From Pseudidiomarina insulisalsae (GTDB taxonomy: Bacteria; Pseudomonadota; Gammaproteobacteria; Enterobacterales; Alteromonadaceae), in the NCBI RefSeq assembly GCF_003987065.1, contig NZ_PIPY01000004.1:124001-188000 (forward strand): a stretch of 64,000 nt of DNA. Reading direction: 5' to 3'. The notes under the pieces were generated by a model. The model had not been told where the DNA came from and ran no database searches. It saw only the letters and a program-made list of their open reading frames with translations. The translations under genes and the position numbers were made by a program. This document shows, piece by piece, positions 17,118-26,368 of this stretch (the first letter of the stretch is position 1; the number at the start of each line of letters is the position of its first letter).

Positions 17118-18029
17118 TTAAGCGTCCTTGGTTGTTGGTTGGTGTTGGGGAAATTGTAGCAGCTCTGGCAGCAGGGGATGCTGGAATTTGCGGCTTAGGG
17201 TCACCGCGTAAAAGTTTTCAAAGGCGTTAGGTAACTCAAAGCGCTTACTTAAAATACCACTGCGCAGCTCGTCACGCACCACTACCGCTGGCATCGCGGC
17301 CAGTGCACCACTGTCACGGGCAAGCAGTCGTAACATCGCCATGTCGTCGACTTCGGCAATAATATCAGGCTCAAGCTGATGCTGCGTGCAAAACCCCTCG
17401 AAGGCTGTACGCAACGGCGAAGCACTACCCGGGACCACCCATTGTTGTGCGCGGTAAGCGGGGCTGATGTGGTCGGGAAGGTCGGTGCGTGAGGCCGGGG
17501 CGATAACGCTGAGCGGCTGGCGCGACAGCAGTTGAGACTGCCAGGCAACATCGTCGCTGACTGACACCTCACGATTGGTCAACACCACATCAATCTGATG
17601 CTGGGCAAGCAAATCCAATAGCTCCGGCTGCGGTCGTGCCAGCAGCCGAAAACTGGCACCGGCGTCGCGTGCGGCGTTGCTCAACAAAGGCTCGATAAAG
17701 CTCTCAATAAAGTTACGCGACATGCTCGAAAGCATGCCGATACGTAACGAAGGCAGGGTGGTGACGCCGCGCTTTAGCAATTGCTGCAGCTCTTCACCAC
17801 GCTGAAATATGTCTTCCGCGTAGTTAAGTACGGTGTGGCCAAGCTCGGTCAGCACCAAAGTTCGCCCTTCACGCGCAAAAAGTGGCTGTCCGATGCTATG
17901 CTCTAACTGATTGATTTGTGATGACAGTGCCGATTGCGATATCGCCAGCTTTTCGGCGGTCGCGGTAAGGTTGCCTTGCTTGGCAACGCGCCAGAAGTAG
18001 TAAAGATGGTGATAGTTCAGGCGTGTCAT
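17118..18029 (-). CDS. LysR-type regulator divergent from dabBA
   Basis: A 303-residue LysR protein: N-terminal winged helix (about 1-60, with the SQSALSSQINQLE recognition helix region) and a periplasmic-binding-like effector domain. The opening LNYHHLYYFWRVA resembles the NhaR branch. It is transcribed away from the dabB-dabA operon, and a 6-9-6 palindrome lies between them. It is therefore the likely regulator of inorganic-carbon uptake (inference from arrangement). selO is translated directly after it. Confidence 0.9.
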   Translation of the reverse strand: MTRLNYHHLYYFWRVAKQGNLTATAEKLAISQSALSSQINQLEHSIGQPLFAREGRTLVLTELGHTVLNYAEDIFQRGEELQQLLKRGVTTLPSLRIGMLSSMSRNFIESFIEPLLSNAARDAGASFRLLARPQPELLDLLAQHQIDVVLTNREVSVSDDVAWQSQLLSRQPLSVIAPASRTDLPDHISPAYRAQQWVVPGSASPLRTAFEGFCTQHQLEPDIIAEVDDMAMLRLLARDSGALAAMPAVVVRDELRSGILSKRFELPNAFENFYAVTLSRKFQHPLLPELLQFPQHQPTTKDA

Positions 18030-18059
18030 AGCTGCTCCGGCTGGTTCGCAATCAAGTAT

Positions 18060-18080
18060 ACGTTCACTATAATAGAACGT
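18060..18080. promoter_or_regulatory. LysR-type operator candidate, ACGTTC-N9-GAACGT
   Basis: A perfect 6-bp inverted repeat with a 9-bp spacer, containing the LysR T-N11-A pattern (TTC-N9-GAA). It lies between the divergent LysR gene and dabB, immediately upstream of the weak -35 of the dabB promoter, the classical place for a LysR activation site. Confidence 0.6.
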
Positions 18081-18108
18081 TAGTAGATAATATATGTATT
18101 TTTATAAT
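18080..18108 (+). promoter_or_regulatory. Putative dabB promoter
   Basis: A perfect TATAAT (18103-18108) lies 17 bases after a poor -35 (TTAGTA, 18080-18085). A strong -10 with a weak -35 next to a LysR-like palindrome suggests activator dependence. Confidence 0.5.
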
Positions 18109-18163
18109 GTTTCTAAGGATTGCAGAATAGCCGCCAAGTCAAAATAAGAGTGATGGAGGTTTT

Positions 18164-19582
18164 ATGCCCTGGCGTGGTACCCAACTGGTATTACTGGCAT
18201 TTTTGCTGGCTCTGTTAGCAGCATGCGTCGCGGTGGCAAGTGGTCTGAGTGCCCCGATTCAATTCTTCGGTTTTGCATTAACCCCTTTAAGCAGTGGCTT
18301 TGCGGCGATGATCTGTTTTATCGCCTGGGTCGTGACCCGCTACGCCGCCACCCAATTTCGTGACGAGCAGGATGCCGGCAGCTTTAAGCGCCGCCTTATT
18401 GCTACCATTGCCGCTATTTTGGTGACCTCACTGGCCGATCACTTCGTGCTGTTCTGGCTGGGCTGGGTTGCGGTAAGTTTAACCCTGCACCGGTTACTGG
18501 TGTTTTACCCTGAACGTCCCCGCGCCATGCTGGCCGCGCATAAAAAGTTTATCTTCGCGCGGATTGCTGAAACCTTACTGGCAGCGGCGTTACTCACTCT
18601 TTATTTCACTTACGACATTACCCGCATCAGCGAGCTTTCATTCATTGCTGATCACAGCGTGAGCAACTGGGTTGCCATACTGCTGGTCACAGTTGCGGCA
18701 ATGAAGTGTGCGCAGTTGCCGGTCCACGGCTGGCTGTTGCAGGTGGTAGAGGCGCCTACGCCCGTCTCGGCATTGTTGCACGCCGGTATTATCAATCTTG
18801 GCGGCTATCTGTTGCTGCAGTTTTCTGAGGTACTCACGCCGGCAGAGGGCGCGCGCTGGTTATTAGCCGTAATCGCGGGTCTGAGCATGTTGGTCGCGGC
18901 TTCGGTCACCATGACCCGGATCAGCGTCAAGGTACGTCTGGCCTGGTCGACCGTGGCGCAGATGGCACTAATGCTGGTTGAGATAAGCCTTGGTTTTTAT
19001 GCCTTAGCGGCACTGCACTTACTGGCCCACTCTTGTTACAAAGCCTACGCCTTTTTATCGGCTGGCAGCGCGGTCGAGCAGCATGAGCGGCAGGTTTTTG
19101 CGCAACTCGAATTGCCAAGCTTTCGTGCGTTACTTGGCGGTGCGGTGATTGCAACCGTGCTGGTAGTCGCGGCAGCGTACTTGCTGACCACGCAACTTTA
19201 TATTGCCCCCTGGCTGGCAGTGGGTATGGCGCTGGCCTTATGGCTGGCCAGTGAAGTGGACTATTTTGGCCGCCGTCATTTAATTCGTACGCTGGCCATC
19301 AGCGCCTTCTGGCTCGGCCTTTATCTTATCGGTGCCTTACTACTGAAAGCTTTACTGACAACGCCGGTTGCCGAAGTTTACCTGTTAGGCATTGATATCT
19401 GGGTCTGCTTTGTGCTGCTGGGCATCGCCAGTGTCTATTTATGGCTGCTGTACCGTCCGCGCCGTGCCCTGGGGCATCGGTTATTTATCGCTCTGAATGC
19501 CGGTTTGTATCTGGATGAATGGGCGACCCGTCTGTCGTTGCGGATCTGGCCGCTACGTTTACCAAAAGGAGAGCAATCATGA
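18164..19582 (+). CDS. dabB: DabB, proton-channel subunit of DAB carbon transporter
   Basis: A 472-residue, NuoL/Mrp-like polytopic membrane protein with about a dozen hydrophobic segments. It carries the antiporter core motif CAQLPVHGWLLQVVEAPTPVSALLHAG in abbreviated form (residues about 186-212), a region complex I subunit NuoL also has. No other complex I gene is nearby. The next gene encodes its partner DabA, so this is DabB, coupling cation flow to bicarbonate/CO2 accumulation. GGAGG precedes the ATG, and its stop overlaps the dabA start by four bases. Confidence 0.92.
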   Translation: MPWRGTQLVLLAFLLALLAACVAVASGLSAPIQFFGFALTPLSSGFAAMICFIAWVVTRYAATQFRDEQDAGSFKRRLIATIAAILVTSLADHFVLFWLGWVAVSLTLHRLLVFYPERPRAMLAAHKKFIFARIAETLLAAALLTLYFTYDITRISELSFIADHSVSNWVAILLVTVAAMKCAQLPVHGWLLQVVEAPTPVSALLHAGIINLGGYLLLQFSEVLTPAEGARWLLAVIAGLSMLVAASVTMTRISVKVRLAWSTVAQMALMLVEISLGFYALAALHLLAHSCYKAYAFLSAGSAVEQHERQVFAQLELPSFRALLGGAVIATVLVVAAAYLLTTQLYIAPWLAVGMALALWLASEVDYFGRRHLIRTLAISAFWLGLYLIGALLLKALLTTPVAEVYLLGIDIWVCFVLLGIASVYLWLLYRPRRALGHRLFIALNAGLYLDEWATRLSLRIWPLRLPKGEQS

Positions 19583-21960
19583 GCTGGTCTGCATTAGGCA
19601 AACACGTTTGTTCACAAGTGGCGCCGGTCTGGCCTCTGGCGCGCAGCATTGCGGTTAATCCATGGTGGCAGCGCCGCCAGGAAACCATTGATCAGGTTGC
19701 GATAAGCGAGCAGACCTTACTGGGCACGGCCATGCTAATGCCGGCCGATTACTACCGTGCGCGCTGGCAGCAACAGATTCAGCCAGAGCATTTAGCGCGC
19801 GCCCGGCAATTGCAGGGCTCGCAACTGAGCGAGGCGGAGCTGGTTGAGGCGTTAAACGCGGCGGCCAGTGGCGCGACCATGCCGTCAGTGGCACAAATTC
19901 TCGACAGCGGTAAGAAACGCAATACCACGCTGCCATGGCAAACCGAAATCGTGCATCAGTTGAGCCAATTTTGTGCACTTTGGGTGAACTATCCCGAGCA
20001 GTTTAATGGTTCTGACAGCCACGATGCGCTGTATCTGGCCTGGCTGGATATTGTTCGCCATGACCGCGGTATTGAGTTACTGGTCGGTGAGCGCCGCGTT
20101 GAAGAGCAGCTGCAGCAGTTGCCACGCGACAGTGAGGCTCTGTGGCAAGAGGTCGCAAAAGATCTACCGCTTAATGATCCGCACCAGGTGGAAGCCTGGT
20201 TGCAGGTGGTGCTGCATGATATTTATGGCTGGGCCAGCGTGTTCGCGCAGCGGCGCTGGGCACGGCAACTGGAGCACAGCTCGCAGGTGTACGATGAACT
20301 GGATCAGTTATTGGCGATTCGGGTTGCCTGGGAGTTGATTTGCTGGCGTCTGGCCAGTGACAATAAACGCCAGCGCTTTATCGATGCCTGGCAGCAGTTA
20401 GAGCCGCGTAAGCAACTGGTAACCGAGCAGCAGCAAGCCTTATGGGTCTGGCAGCGCGCTTTAGAGCTTAGCTATCAGGACGAACTTGCGACGCAACTGG
20501 TCAGCCAACCCATGTTGAAAGGCAAAAGCAAGGCGCCGGAGTTGCAGGCAGTATTTTGTATTGATGTGCGCTCGGAGCCGATGCGCCGCGCGCTCGAGGC
20601 GCAACACGAGAGTATTCAGACCTTCGGCTTTGCCGGTTTCTTTGGGCTGCCGGTGGACTACAAGATCAGCGAAAGCTTTATCAAGCCACAATTGCCGGGG
20701 CTGCTGGCGCCGCAGTACCGCGTAACCCAGGCGAAAGACGCCGAAGGGGTGGCGCAACGGACCCATAGCTGGCGTGCCGCCAGTTGGCACCGCTCGCTGG
20801 AAAGCCCGGCGGGTGCTTATGGCTGGGTTGAGATGAGTGGTCTGGCGAAGATCTGGAAGTTGTTAGAGCGCAGTCTGTGGCCGTCGCCGCAGGCGCGCAT
20901 TGGCAGTGAAGTGGTGCGTGACCAGACCTGGTTGATTGAGCGTGACGGTGAGGCCGCAACGACCAAAGAGCTGGCACAGCTGGCCGCCAATGCTTTACGT
21001 GGTATGGGTTTAACCGGCGAATTTGCCCGTCATGTGCTCATTGTTGGCCATAGTGCTTGTGTGACCAATAACCCGCATGCGGCAAGCCTTGATTGCGGTG
21101 CTTGTGGCGGTCAGTCAGGTGAGGTGAACGCCCGGGTTCTGGTGCAGTTATTCAATAATGAAGACGTACGCGAACGAATTGCCAGCGTTTACGGTATAAC
21201 GATTCCCGCTGAGACAGTATTTTACCCAGCGCTACACGACACGACCCAGCAGCAGGTGAGTGTTTTGGGCGAGCGGAGCCTTCCGGCGGAGTTGGCGAAC
21301 TATCTGGTGCAGGCCAACGCGCAAGCTCAGGACGAGCAACGCCAGCGCCTGCCCGATCAGCCAACCTCGTCTGACAAAGCGTTATTACGCCGCGCGGCAA
21401 GCTGGTCGGAAGTGCGTCCGGAGTGGGGACTGGCACGCAACGCCAGCATTATTTTCGCGCCGCGTGAGGCCACCGCAAATTACGATTTCGCCGCGCGAAC
21501 CTTTTTACACAGCTACGACGCAGAGCAGGACCCTGAAGGCGCGGTACTGACCCAGCTGATGACTGCGCCAATGGTGGTTGCGCACTGGATTAACATGCAG
21601 TATTACGCCTCAATGGTGGCGCCAGTCACCTTCGGTAGCGGCAATAAGTTACTGCATAACGTGGTGGCAGACGGCGTGGGTGTGTTTGAAGGGAACGGAG
21701 GTGATCTGCGCATTGGCCTGGCGAAGCAGTCGTTGCATGACGGTAAGGACTGGTATCACGAGCCGTTACGCCTGACGGTGGTGATTGCAGCGCCGACCGA
21801 CGCCATTGATAAAGTCATTGCTGAACAACCGGTGGTGCGGGAACTGGTGGAAAATGGCTGGTTGTATTTATGGCAGTGGGAGCCGGCGCAACAGCAGTTG
21901 CAGGAACGCACCGCCAAGGGCTGGAGTGAGTTGGGAGCGCGTTATGACCTTGCTGTTTAA
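19579..21960 (+). CDS. dabA: DabA, zinc-dependent carbon-uptake subunit (DUF2309)
   Basis: A 793-residue DUF2309/UPF0753 protein. DabA resembles a beta-carbonic anhydrase and pairs with DabB at the membrane to trap CO2 as bicarbonate. The four zinc-site residues are visible with the expected spacing: Cys327 and Asp329 in FCIDVRSE, His491 in VGHSA and Cys506 in LDCGACGG. I chose ATG 19579, which overlaps the dabB stop and follows AAAAGGAGAGC. A longer frame start lies inside dabB. The sua5-like gene overlaps its 3' end by 17 bases. Confidence 0.94.
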   Translation: MSWSALGKHVCSQVAPVWPLARSIAVNPWWQRRQETIDQVAISEQTLLGTAMLMPADYYRARWQQQIQPEHLARARQLQGSQLSEAELVEALNAAASGATMPSVAQILDSGKKRNTTLPWQTEIVHQLSQFCALWVNYPEQFNGSDSHDALYLAWLDIVRHDRGIELLVGERRVEEQLQQLPRDSEALWQEVAKDLPLNDPHQVEAWLQVVLHDIYGWASVFAQRRWARQLEHSSQVYDELDQLLAIRVAWELICWRLASDNKRQRFIDAWQQLEPRKQLVTEQQQALWVWQRALELSYQDELATQLVSQPMLKGKSKAPELQAVFCIDVRSEPMRRALEAQHESIQTFGFAGFFGLPVDYKISESFIKPQLPGLLAPQYRVTQAKDAEGVAQRTHSWRAASWHRSLESPAGAYGWVEMSGLAKIWKLLERSLWPSPQARIGSEVVRDQTWLIERDGEAATTKELAQLAANALRGMGLTGEFARHVLIVGHSACVTNNPHAASLDCGACGGQSGEVNARVLVQLFNNEDVRERIASVYGITIPAETVFYPALHDTTQQQVSVLGERSLPAELANYLVQANAQAQDEQRQRLPDQPTSSDKALLRRAASWSEVRPEWGLARNASIIFAPREATANYDFAARTFLHSYDAEQDPEGAVLTQLMTAPMVVAHWINMQYYASMVAPVTFGSGNKLLHNVVADGVGVFEGNGGDLRIGLAKQSLHDGKDWYHEPLRLTVVIAAPTDAIDKVIAEQPVVRELVENGWLYLWQWEPAQQQLQERTAKGWSELGARYDLAV

Positions 21961-22888
21961 TGCCGACAACGAAAAAGAGCTGCAGCATGTCGGTCGCTTG
22001 CTGCAGTTAGGCGGTGTGGTCGCTATTCCCACGGAAACTGTATATGGTCTGGCCGCCGACGCCAGTAACGTGAAAGCGATTCAGCGGGTTTACGAGGCGA
22101 AGAACCGGCCTGCCGATCATCCGTCCATTGTACATATTGGGCGGGTGGGGCAACTGACCGACTGGGCCGTGGAAATACCGGACGCTGCCTATCAGCTGGC
22201 CGAGGCCTTCTGGCCCGGTCCGCTGACTTTGTTGTTGCAGCGCCATCCGCATGTGTCGCCGCTGGTGACCGGCGGCGGCTATGGCATTGGCGTGCGGTTA
22301 CCGGCACAGCGACACACGCGCAAAATCCTGAGCGACTTTAACCTTGCAGTCATTGCGCCATCGGCGAATATGCATCAGCAGCTAAGCCCCGTGACAGCGG
22401 CACAGGTGATGCAGCAACTGGATGGACGGATTGATGCAGTGCTTGATGGCGGTCGCTGTGACGTCGGCATTGAATCGACCATCGTAGATGTGCGTGAAGG
22501 AACGCCGCGTATTTTACGGCCTGGCCTGATTAGCGCTGAACAAATCGCCAAAGTGCTGGGCGTTGAGGTGGAAACGCCGGTGCGCCACCGGGTGTCCGTT
22601 GCCGGGAATCAGGCGCGGCATTATCAGCCACGGACGCCACTGGAGTGGTATCAGGTGGGTGCTGTACTGACGGACAATGACGTGGTGCTGGTGCGTGAGC
22701 CACTAAGCGAGCTTGGCGGTCGCCAGATTGCGCTTGGCGGTGACCCTGAGGCCTATGCCCACGAGTTGTATCATACCTTGTACGAACTTGATCAGCAGGG
22801 CCTTGCGCGCATTTTAGTTGCGCCTTTACCACAAGACCCTGCCTGGCTACCGCTGACGAACCGCCTGGAGCGCGCCGTAACCGCTTAA
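21944..22888 (+). CDS. Sua5/YciO/YrdC-family threonylcarbamoyl-AMP synthase
   Basis: About 314 residues. The YrdC domain (about 10-200) includes IPTETVYGLAADA, FWPGPLTLLL, GIGVRLPA, APSAN and ESTIVD. A linker and a small Sua5-type C-terminal domain follow. The family makes threonylcarbamoyl-AMP for the t6A37 tRNA modification. The two-domain layout marks it as Sua5-like rather than single-domain TsaC. The start is the ATG inside the dabA 3' end; the frame is open further upstream, but only as antisense-free shadow of dabA. Confidence 0.9.
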   Translation: MTLLFNADNEKELQHVGRLLQLGGVVAIPTETVYGLAADASNVKAIQRVYEAKNRPADHPSIVHIGRVGQLTDWAVEIPDAAYQLAEAFWPGPLTLLLQRHPHVSPLVTGGGYGIGVRLPAQRHTRKILSDFNLAVIAPSANMHQQLSPVTAAQVMQQLDGRIDAVLDGGRCDVGIESTIVDVREGTPRILRPGLISAEQIAKVLGVEVETPVRHRVSVAGNQARHYQPRTPLEWYQVGAVLTDNDVVLVREPLSELGGRQIALGGDPEAYAHELYHTLYELDQQGLARILVAPLPQDPAWLPLTNRLERAVTA

Positions 22889-23946
22889 GCGACGGCGCTA
22901 CCAATCAGGCGAACCGTCGCGTCATCGGCGTCCAGTTCGACCACATGGCCTACCGGCAAAATGTGGTTGTCACGAATGTGACCGAATTGGGCGCCGGTGT
23001 AGGTTGGCACACCCAGCGGCTTGAAGTAATGCTCAAATACTTCATGCAGGGTAAAGCTGCCGAAGCCGCCACCCGGATCACACTCGGTGCAATGGCCAAA
23101 CACGATACCGGCAACATCATCTAAGTGACCGGCAAGCTGCAGCTGTGATAAGAAGCGGTCAATGCGGTAAATATTCTCGCCAACATCTTCGAGCATCAGA
23201 ATCTTGCCGCTTAAGTCCGGGAAGTAGGGCGTGCCGCATAAACTCGTGAGTACAGTTAAGTTCCCGCCGACCAGAACCCCTTGCGCTTTACCACTGTTAA
23301 CCGTGGTGGTGCGATTGCTCATCATGGTCAGGGTTTCTTCTTTTTCTTTGTAATTGCGCATGGTGGTGGACTTACCGTCCATGATGACATCGCGGAACTG
23401 CTGTGCCTGAAAGTCAGCCCAGTACGAGAATCCGTTCGGACCATGGAATGACACCATACCGGTTTTCACATACAACGCGTTCATAAGCGAGGTAATGTCG
23501 CTGTAGCCCAGTAATACTTTGTTGTTTGACCGGATCATGTCGTAATCGAGCAGCGGCAGAATGCGGTTGCAGCCCCAGCCACCGCGTACGGCGATAACCG
23601 CGTCGACGCTGTCGTCGGCAAAGGCGTTGTTAACGTCTTCGGCGCGTTGCTGGTCGGTACCGGATAAGTAACCGTAGCGGCCAAACACATGCTCGCCCAG
23701 CTGCACTTTAAAGCCCAGGGCCTCAAAGGACTCCTTGGCGATCAGCACATGATGACGGTCCTGCACCGCACTGGCGGGGGCAACCATGCGCACGGTGTCG
23801 CCCACTTTCAGACGTTTGGGTAAGCGTCCGGCGCCCAGGCCATTGCCCGCCTGAAACAGTGGCGCTGAGGCCAGCGCTGCCGGCGAAAGAACAGAGCCTG
23901 CGACTGCACCGGCAGCCAGGGTTTTCATAAAAGATCTGCGATCCAT
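22885..23946 (-). CDS. Tat-exported LD-carboxypeptidase (S66 family)
   Basis: A 353-residue S66 peptidase. The N-terminus MDRRSFMKTLAAGA has the twin-arginine motif RRSFMK followed by a hydrophobic stretch, suggesting Tat export. The catalytic serine is Ser149 in GYSD (GHSD in E. coli LdcA). The family Glu (MLEDVGE) and His (FGHIRDN) are also present. S66 enzymes remove the terminal D-alanine from murein tetrapeptides, usually in the cytoplasm, so an exported copy may serve murein salvage or peptide hydrolysis outside. Its 3' end overlaps the convergent sua5-like gene by four bases. Confidence 0.9.
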   Translation of the reverse strand: MDRRSFMKTLAAGAVAGSVLSPAALASAPLFQAGNGLGAGRLPKRLKVGDTVRMVAPASAVQDRHHVLIAKESFEALGFKVQLGEHVFGRYGYLSGTDQQRAEDVNNAFADDSVDAVIAVRGGWGCNRILPLLDYDMIRSNNKVLLGYSDITSLMNALYVKTGMVSFHGPNGFSYWADFQAQQFRDVIMDGKSTTMRNYKEKEETLTMMSNRTTTVNSGKAQGVLVGGNLTVLTSLCGTPYFPDLSGKILMLEDVGENIYRIDRFLSQLQLAGHLDDVAGIVFGHCTECDPGGGFGSFTLHEVFEHYFKPLGVPTYTGAQFGHIRDNHILPVGHVVELDADDATVRLIGSAVA

Positions 23947-24080
23947 GACAAGGTCACCTTTTCATTAGTCTTAGATTTGTGCCTATTGAACGAGTGTCAG
24001 TTGACGCTGAGGAAGGTCAACCGCTACGCTCAATCCTAGTAATAATTTATTATTAATTGAACCCCAGGTTGAAATAAAAA

Positions 24081-25466
24081 ATGAAAAAAAGCTTTCTGAC
24101 GACTCTTTTCGTTACCACCGTGACGTTGCTCTCGAGCCTACCTGCAAATGCGCACGAAAACCATCACGGGGCAGTTAAACTGCTACCAGGACTCGATAAA
24201 CAGCAGATTCGATTTGCCGATGTTGAGCCGTTGATTCAACGCGTACAGCGCAGCTCGGTGATTGAAACCAAACACGTCGGCACTTCCTATCAGGGACGTC
24301 CACTTTATCGGTTTAAGGTCGGGCAGGGCGATACTGTGGTCTTTATGTGGTCGCAAATGCATGGCGATGAGTCGACAGCGACGCCTGCGCTGTTCGATCT
24401 GATGCAAAAAATTGAAACCGACGCCCGCTGGCGCGAGCACTGGGAAGACGACATCACCTTGTACATGCTGCCTATGGTCAATCCGGATGGCGCTGAATTA
24501 GCACAGCGCTACAACGTGCAGGGCATTGATGTGAATCGCGACGCGCGGGCGTTGCAAACGCCTGAAGGCCGCATTCTGATGGCCCAAGGCCGCGAACTTA
24601 ACCCGGATTTTGGCTTTAATCTGCATGATCAGAGCCGTTACTATGAAGTCGGTAATACCGGTAAACCAGCAACTATTTCATTGCTGGCGCCGGCATTTAA
24701 CCACGCCAAAGATATAAATGATGAGCGCCGCCGCGCTATGCAGCTGATTGGCGATCTCAAAGCTGTGGGTGATAAGATGATTCCCGGACATATGGGCCGC
24801 TACAATGACACCTTCGCGCCGCGCGCTTTCGGCGATAACTTTGCTGCAATGGGCATCAGCACCATTTTAATTGAGTCAGGCGCGTTTCCGAATGACCCGA
24901 ACCGACAAAAAGCGCGGGCGGTCAATGTAGCGATGCTTATCCGTGCCATTGACAGTATTGCCAGTGGGGACTATCAGGCGCAAACCCTGGAGCCGTATCA
25001 CAGCATTCCGATGAATAACTCAAACAGCTTTAAAGATGTCATTCTTGAGCAAGTGCAAGTGCAAGATGGTGCGCATGAGTATCGCATCGATATCGGTATT
25101 AACCGCAGCGCTGACGCACGTCACAGCGGTTATATCCGCGAGCTTGGCGATCTGTCGGTGTTCCCGGCATTTGACCGCTACGCCGCGGATGCCTATGTGT
25201 ATCAGGCCGGCAAGGGCTTCGCAATTCCGGACGAGGGCCTGACGCTTTCGCATCATGAATACCTGAAGTTGTTAAAGCAGGGCTACACGCACTTTACCGG
25301 CAACGCCGAGGCGCTGGAACTGCGCACCCATTTGCCGGTGCTGGTGAATCCGAACAATCTTCCTGGAGCACGCCCGCAGCAACGCCAGCAAGCAACCTTC
25401 TTACTTCGTAAGCAAGATCAGGTAGCAATGGCTGTGTTGGCGGGAGTGGTCATAAACCTCCAGTAA
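24081..25466 (+). CDS. Secreted M14-family zinc carboxypeptidase
   Basis: A 461-residue protein with a signal peptide (cleavage near ANA, residue 24). The M14 zinc-binding HGDE is in WSQMHGDES. NPDGAE, GIDVNRDA and FNLHDQ (second zinc His) follow, and a Glu in LIESGAFPNDP is the likely general base. It resembles bacterial periplasmic or outer-surface carboxypeptidases of about 400-550 residues. It is divergent from the Tat-exported S66 gene, so both may act on peptides in the envelope (inference). Confidence 0.9.
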   Translation: MKKSFLTTLFVTTVTLLSSLPANAHENHHGAVKLLPGLDKQQIRFADVEPLIQRVQRSSVIETKHVGTSYQGRPLYRFKVGQGDTVVFMWSQMHGDESTATPALFDLMQKIETDARWREHWEDDITLYMLPMVNPDGAELAQRYNVQGIDVNRDARALQTPEGRILMAQGRELNPDFGFNLHDQSRYYEVGNTGKPATISLLAPAFNHAKDINDERRRAMQLIGDLKAVGDKMIPGHMGRYNDTFAPRAFGDNFAAMGISTILIESGAFPNDPNRQKARAVNVAMLIRAIDSIASGDYQAQTLEPYHSIPMNNSNSFKDVILEQVQVQDGAHEYRIDIGINRSADARHSGYIRELGDLSVFPAFDRYAADAYVYQAGKGFAIPDEGLTLSHHEYLKLLKQGYTHFTGNAEALELRTHLPVLVNPNNLPGARPQQRQQATFLLRKQDQVAMAVLAGVVINLQ

Positions 25467-25476
25467 TGACAAAAAG

Positions 25477-25872
25477 TCACTGATTATCGTTATCGCCTTT
25501 TTTCTTGGCTGATTTCTTTTCAGTGGCTTTTTCCGCTTCGGCGGCTTTCTCGGGCTCGCTGTAGCCGTCGCCATCGCTATCGCTATCGTTGGCCTTAACG
25601 CCTTTCTTGAGCGTAATATCCGCAAACTTAGTGCGGCCGGGACGCTTGCGAGTCAACGGGTCATCGCCGTCCTGTTCGGCTTCGGTGGCGTCCGCTATGC
25701 CGTCATCATCACTATCGGCGTCATGAAAGTCAGGTTGCCCCGACTTGGCTTTCGCACCTTGTTCAGCTTTGGCTTTTGCATCAGCGTCGTTTTTCGGATC
25801 TTGCGCTTGCGCAAGTGCAGTTAGGGAGCCTAGCAGCAGGCTCAGGACGCTTAGTTTCAATAGATGTTTCAT
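25477..25872 (-). CDS. Secreted Asp-rich thrombospondin type-3/EF-hand-like protein
   Basis: A 131-residue protein with a signal peptide (cleavage near AQA, residue 23). Two Asp-rich calcium loops follow (DADSDDDGIADATE and DSDSDGDGYSEPE), then a Lys/Glu/Ala-rich tail. The DxDxDG pattern is that of thrombospondin type-3 repeats. No enzymatic role is visible. GGAGGT precedes the start. It converges on the M14 peptidase gene. Confidence 0.8.
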   Translation of the reverse strand: MKHLLKLSVLSLLLGSLTALAQAQDPKNDADAKAKAEQGAKAKSGQPDFHDADSDDDGIADATEAEQDGDDPLTRKRPGRTKFADITLKKGVKANDSDSDGDGYSEPEKAAEAEKATEKKSAKKKGDNDNQ

Positions 25873-26015
25873 GGTGTACCTCCTTCGCAGATACTGCTTT
25901 TAATTTTAGTTGCCGGTTAAAAAACAACCACACGTTAAAACGCAAAAGCTCAGTAAACTGACTTTAACTCCTTAAGGTGTTAGCTATAGTTAAGGGAGAC
26001 ATAAGGAGGAGTAAT

Positions 26016-26360
26016 ATGAAACTTAGCAAATTATTCATTACCTTAGCTTCAGTAACTACGTTAACTTTCACCGGTGCAGCGGTGGCCGCACCGTTGCTCG
26101 CACAAGCGCAGCAAGACGTGGGACATGCGGCTGAAGATCCTAGTGATCATGTCAGTGATGCAGCGATTACGGCACAAGTGCAAAGCGCATTGCTGGCCAA
26201 AGCGAGTGGTATGCAGGTAAATGTGCAAACCAACGGCGGCGTGGTAACCTTAAGTGGTGAGGTGCCTAGTGCAGCAGATATCAAAGCCATTGAACGCATT
26301 GTACGTGACGTGAATGGTGTCAAAGAGGTTCGCAACGAACTTACTATTTCAGGAGCTTAA
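26016..26360 (+). CDS. Secreted BON-domain protein (OsmY-like)
   Basis: A 114-residue protein with a signal peptide and a single BON domain (about 45-114): SDAAITAQVQSALLA, VNVQTNGGVVTLSGEV and GVKEVRNEL. BON domains bind phospholipid membranes and are often envelope-stress proteins. ATG 26016 has AAGGAGGAG 6 bases upstream. An in-frame start 39 bases earlier would spoil the signal peptide. Confidence 0.9.
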   Translation: MKLSKLFITLASVTTLTFTGAAVAAPLLAQAQQDVGHAAEDPSDHVSDAAITAQVQSALLAKASGMQVNVQTNGGVVTLSGEVPSAADIKAIERIVRDVNGVKEVRNELTISGA

Positions 26361-26368
26361 GCTTACGA

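Noticed and set aside
18164-19582. Complex I NuoL or Mrp antiporter subunit
   Set aside because: No other complex I or Mrp genes are adjacent and the next gene is dabA with a complete zinc site, so DabB is the better call.
21785-21943. Longer N-terminus for the Sua5-like protein
   Set aside because: The extra 53 residues are an off-frame reading of the dabA 3' end; the YrdC domain begins right after ATG 21944.
22885-23946. LD-carboxypeptidase lacking its catalytic serine
   Set aside because: The RGGWGC stretch without Ser looked suspicious, but the nucleophile in this family lies in the GHSD motif, present here as GYSD (Ser149).
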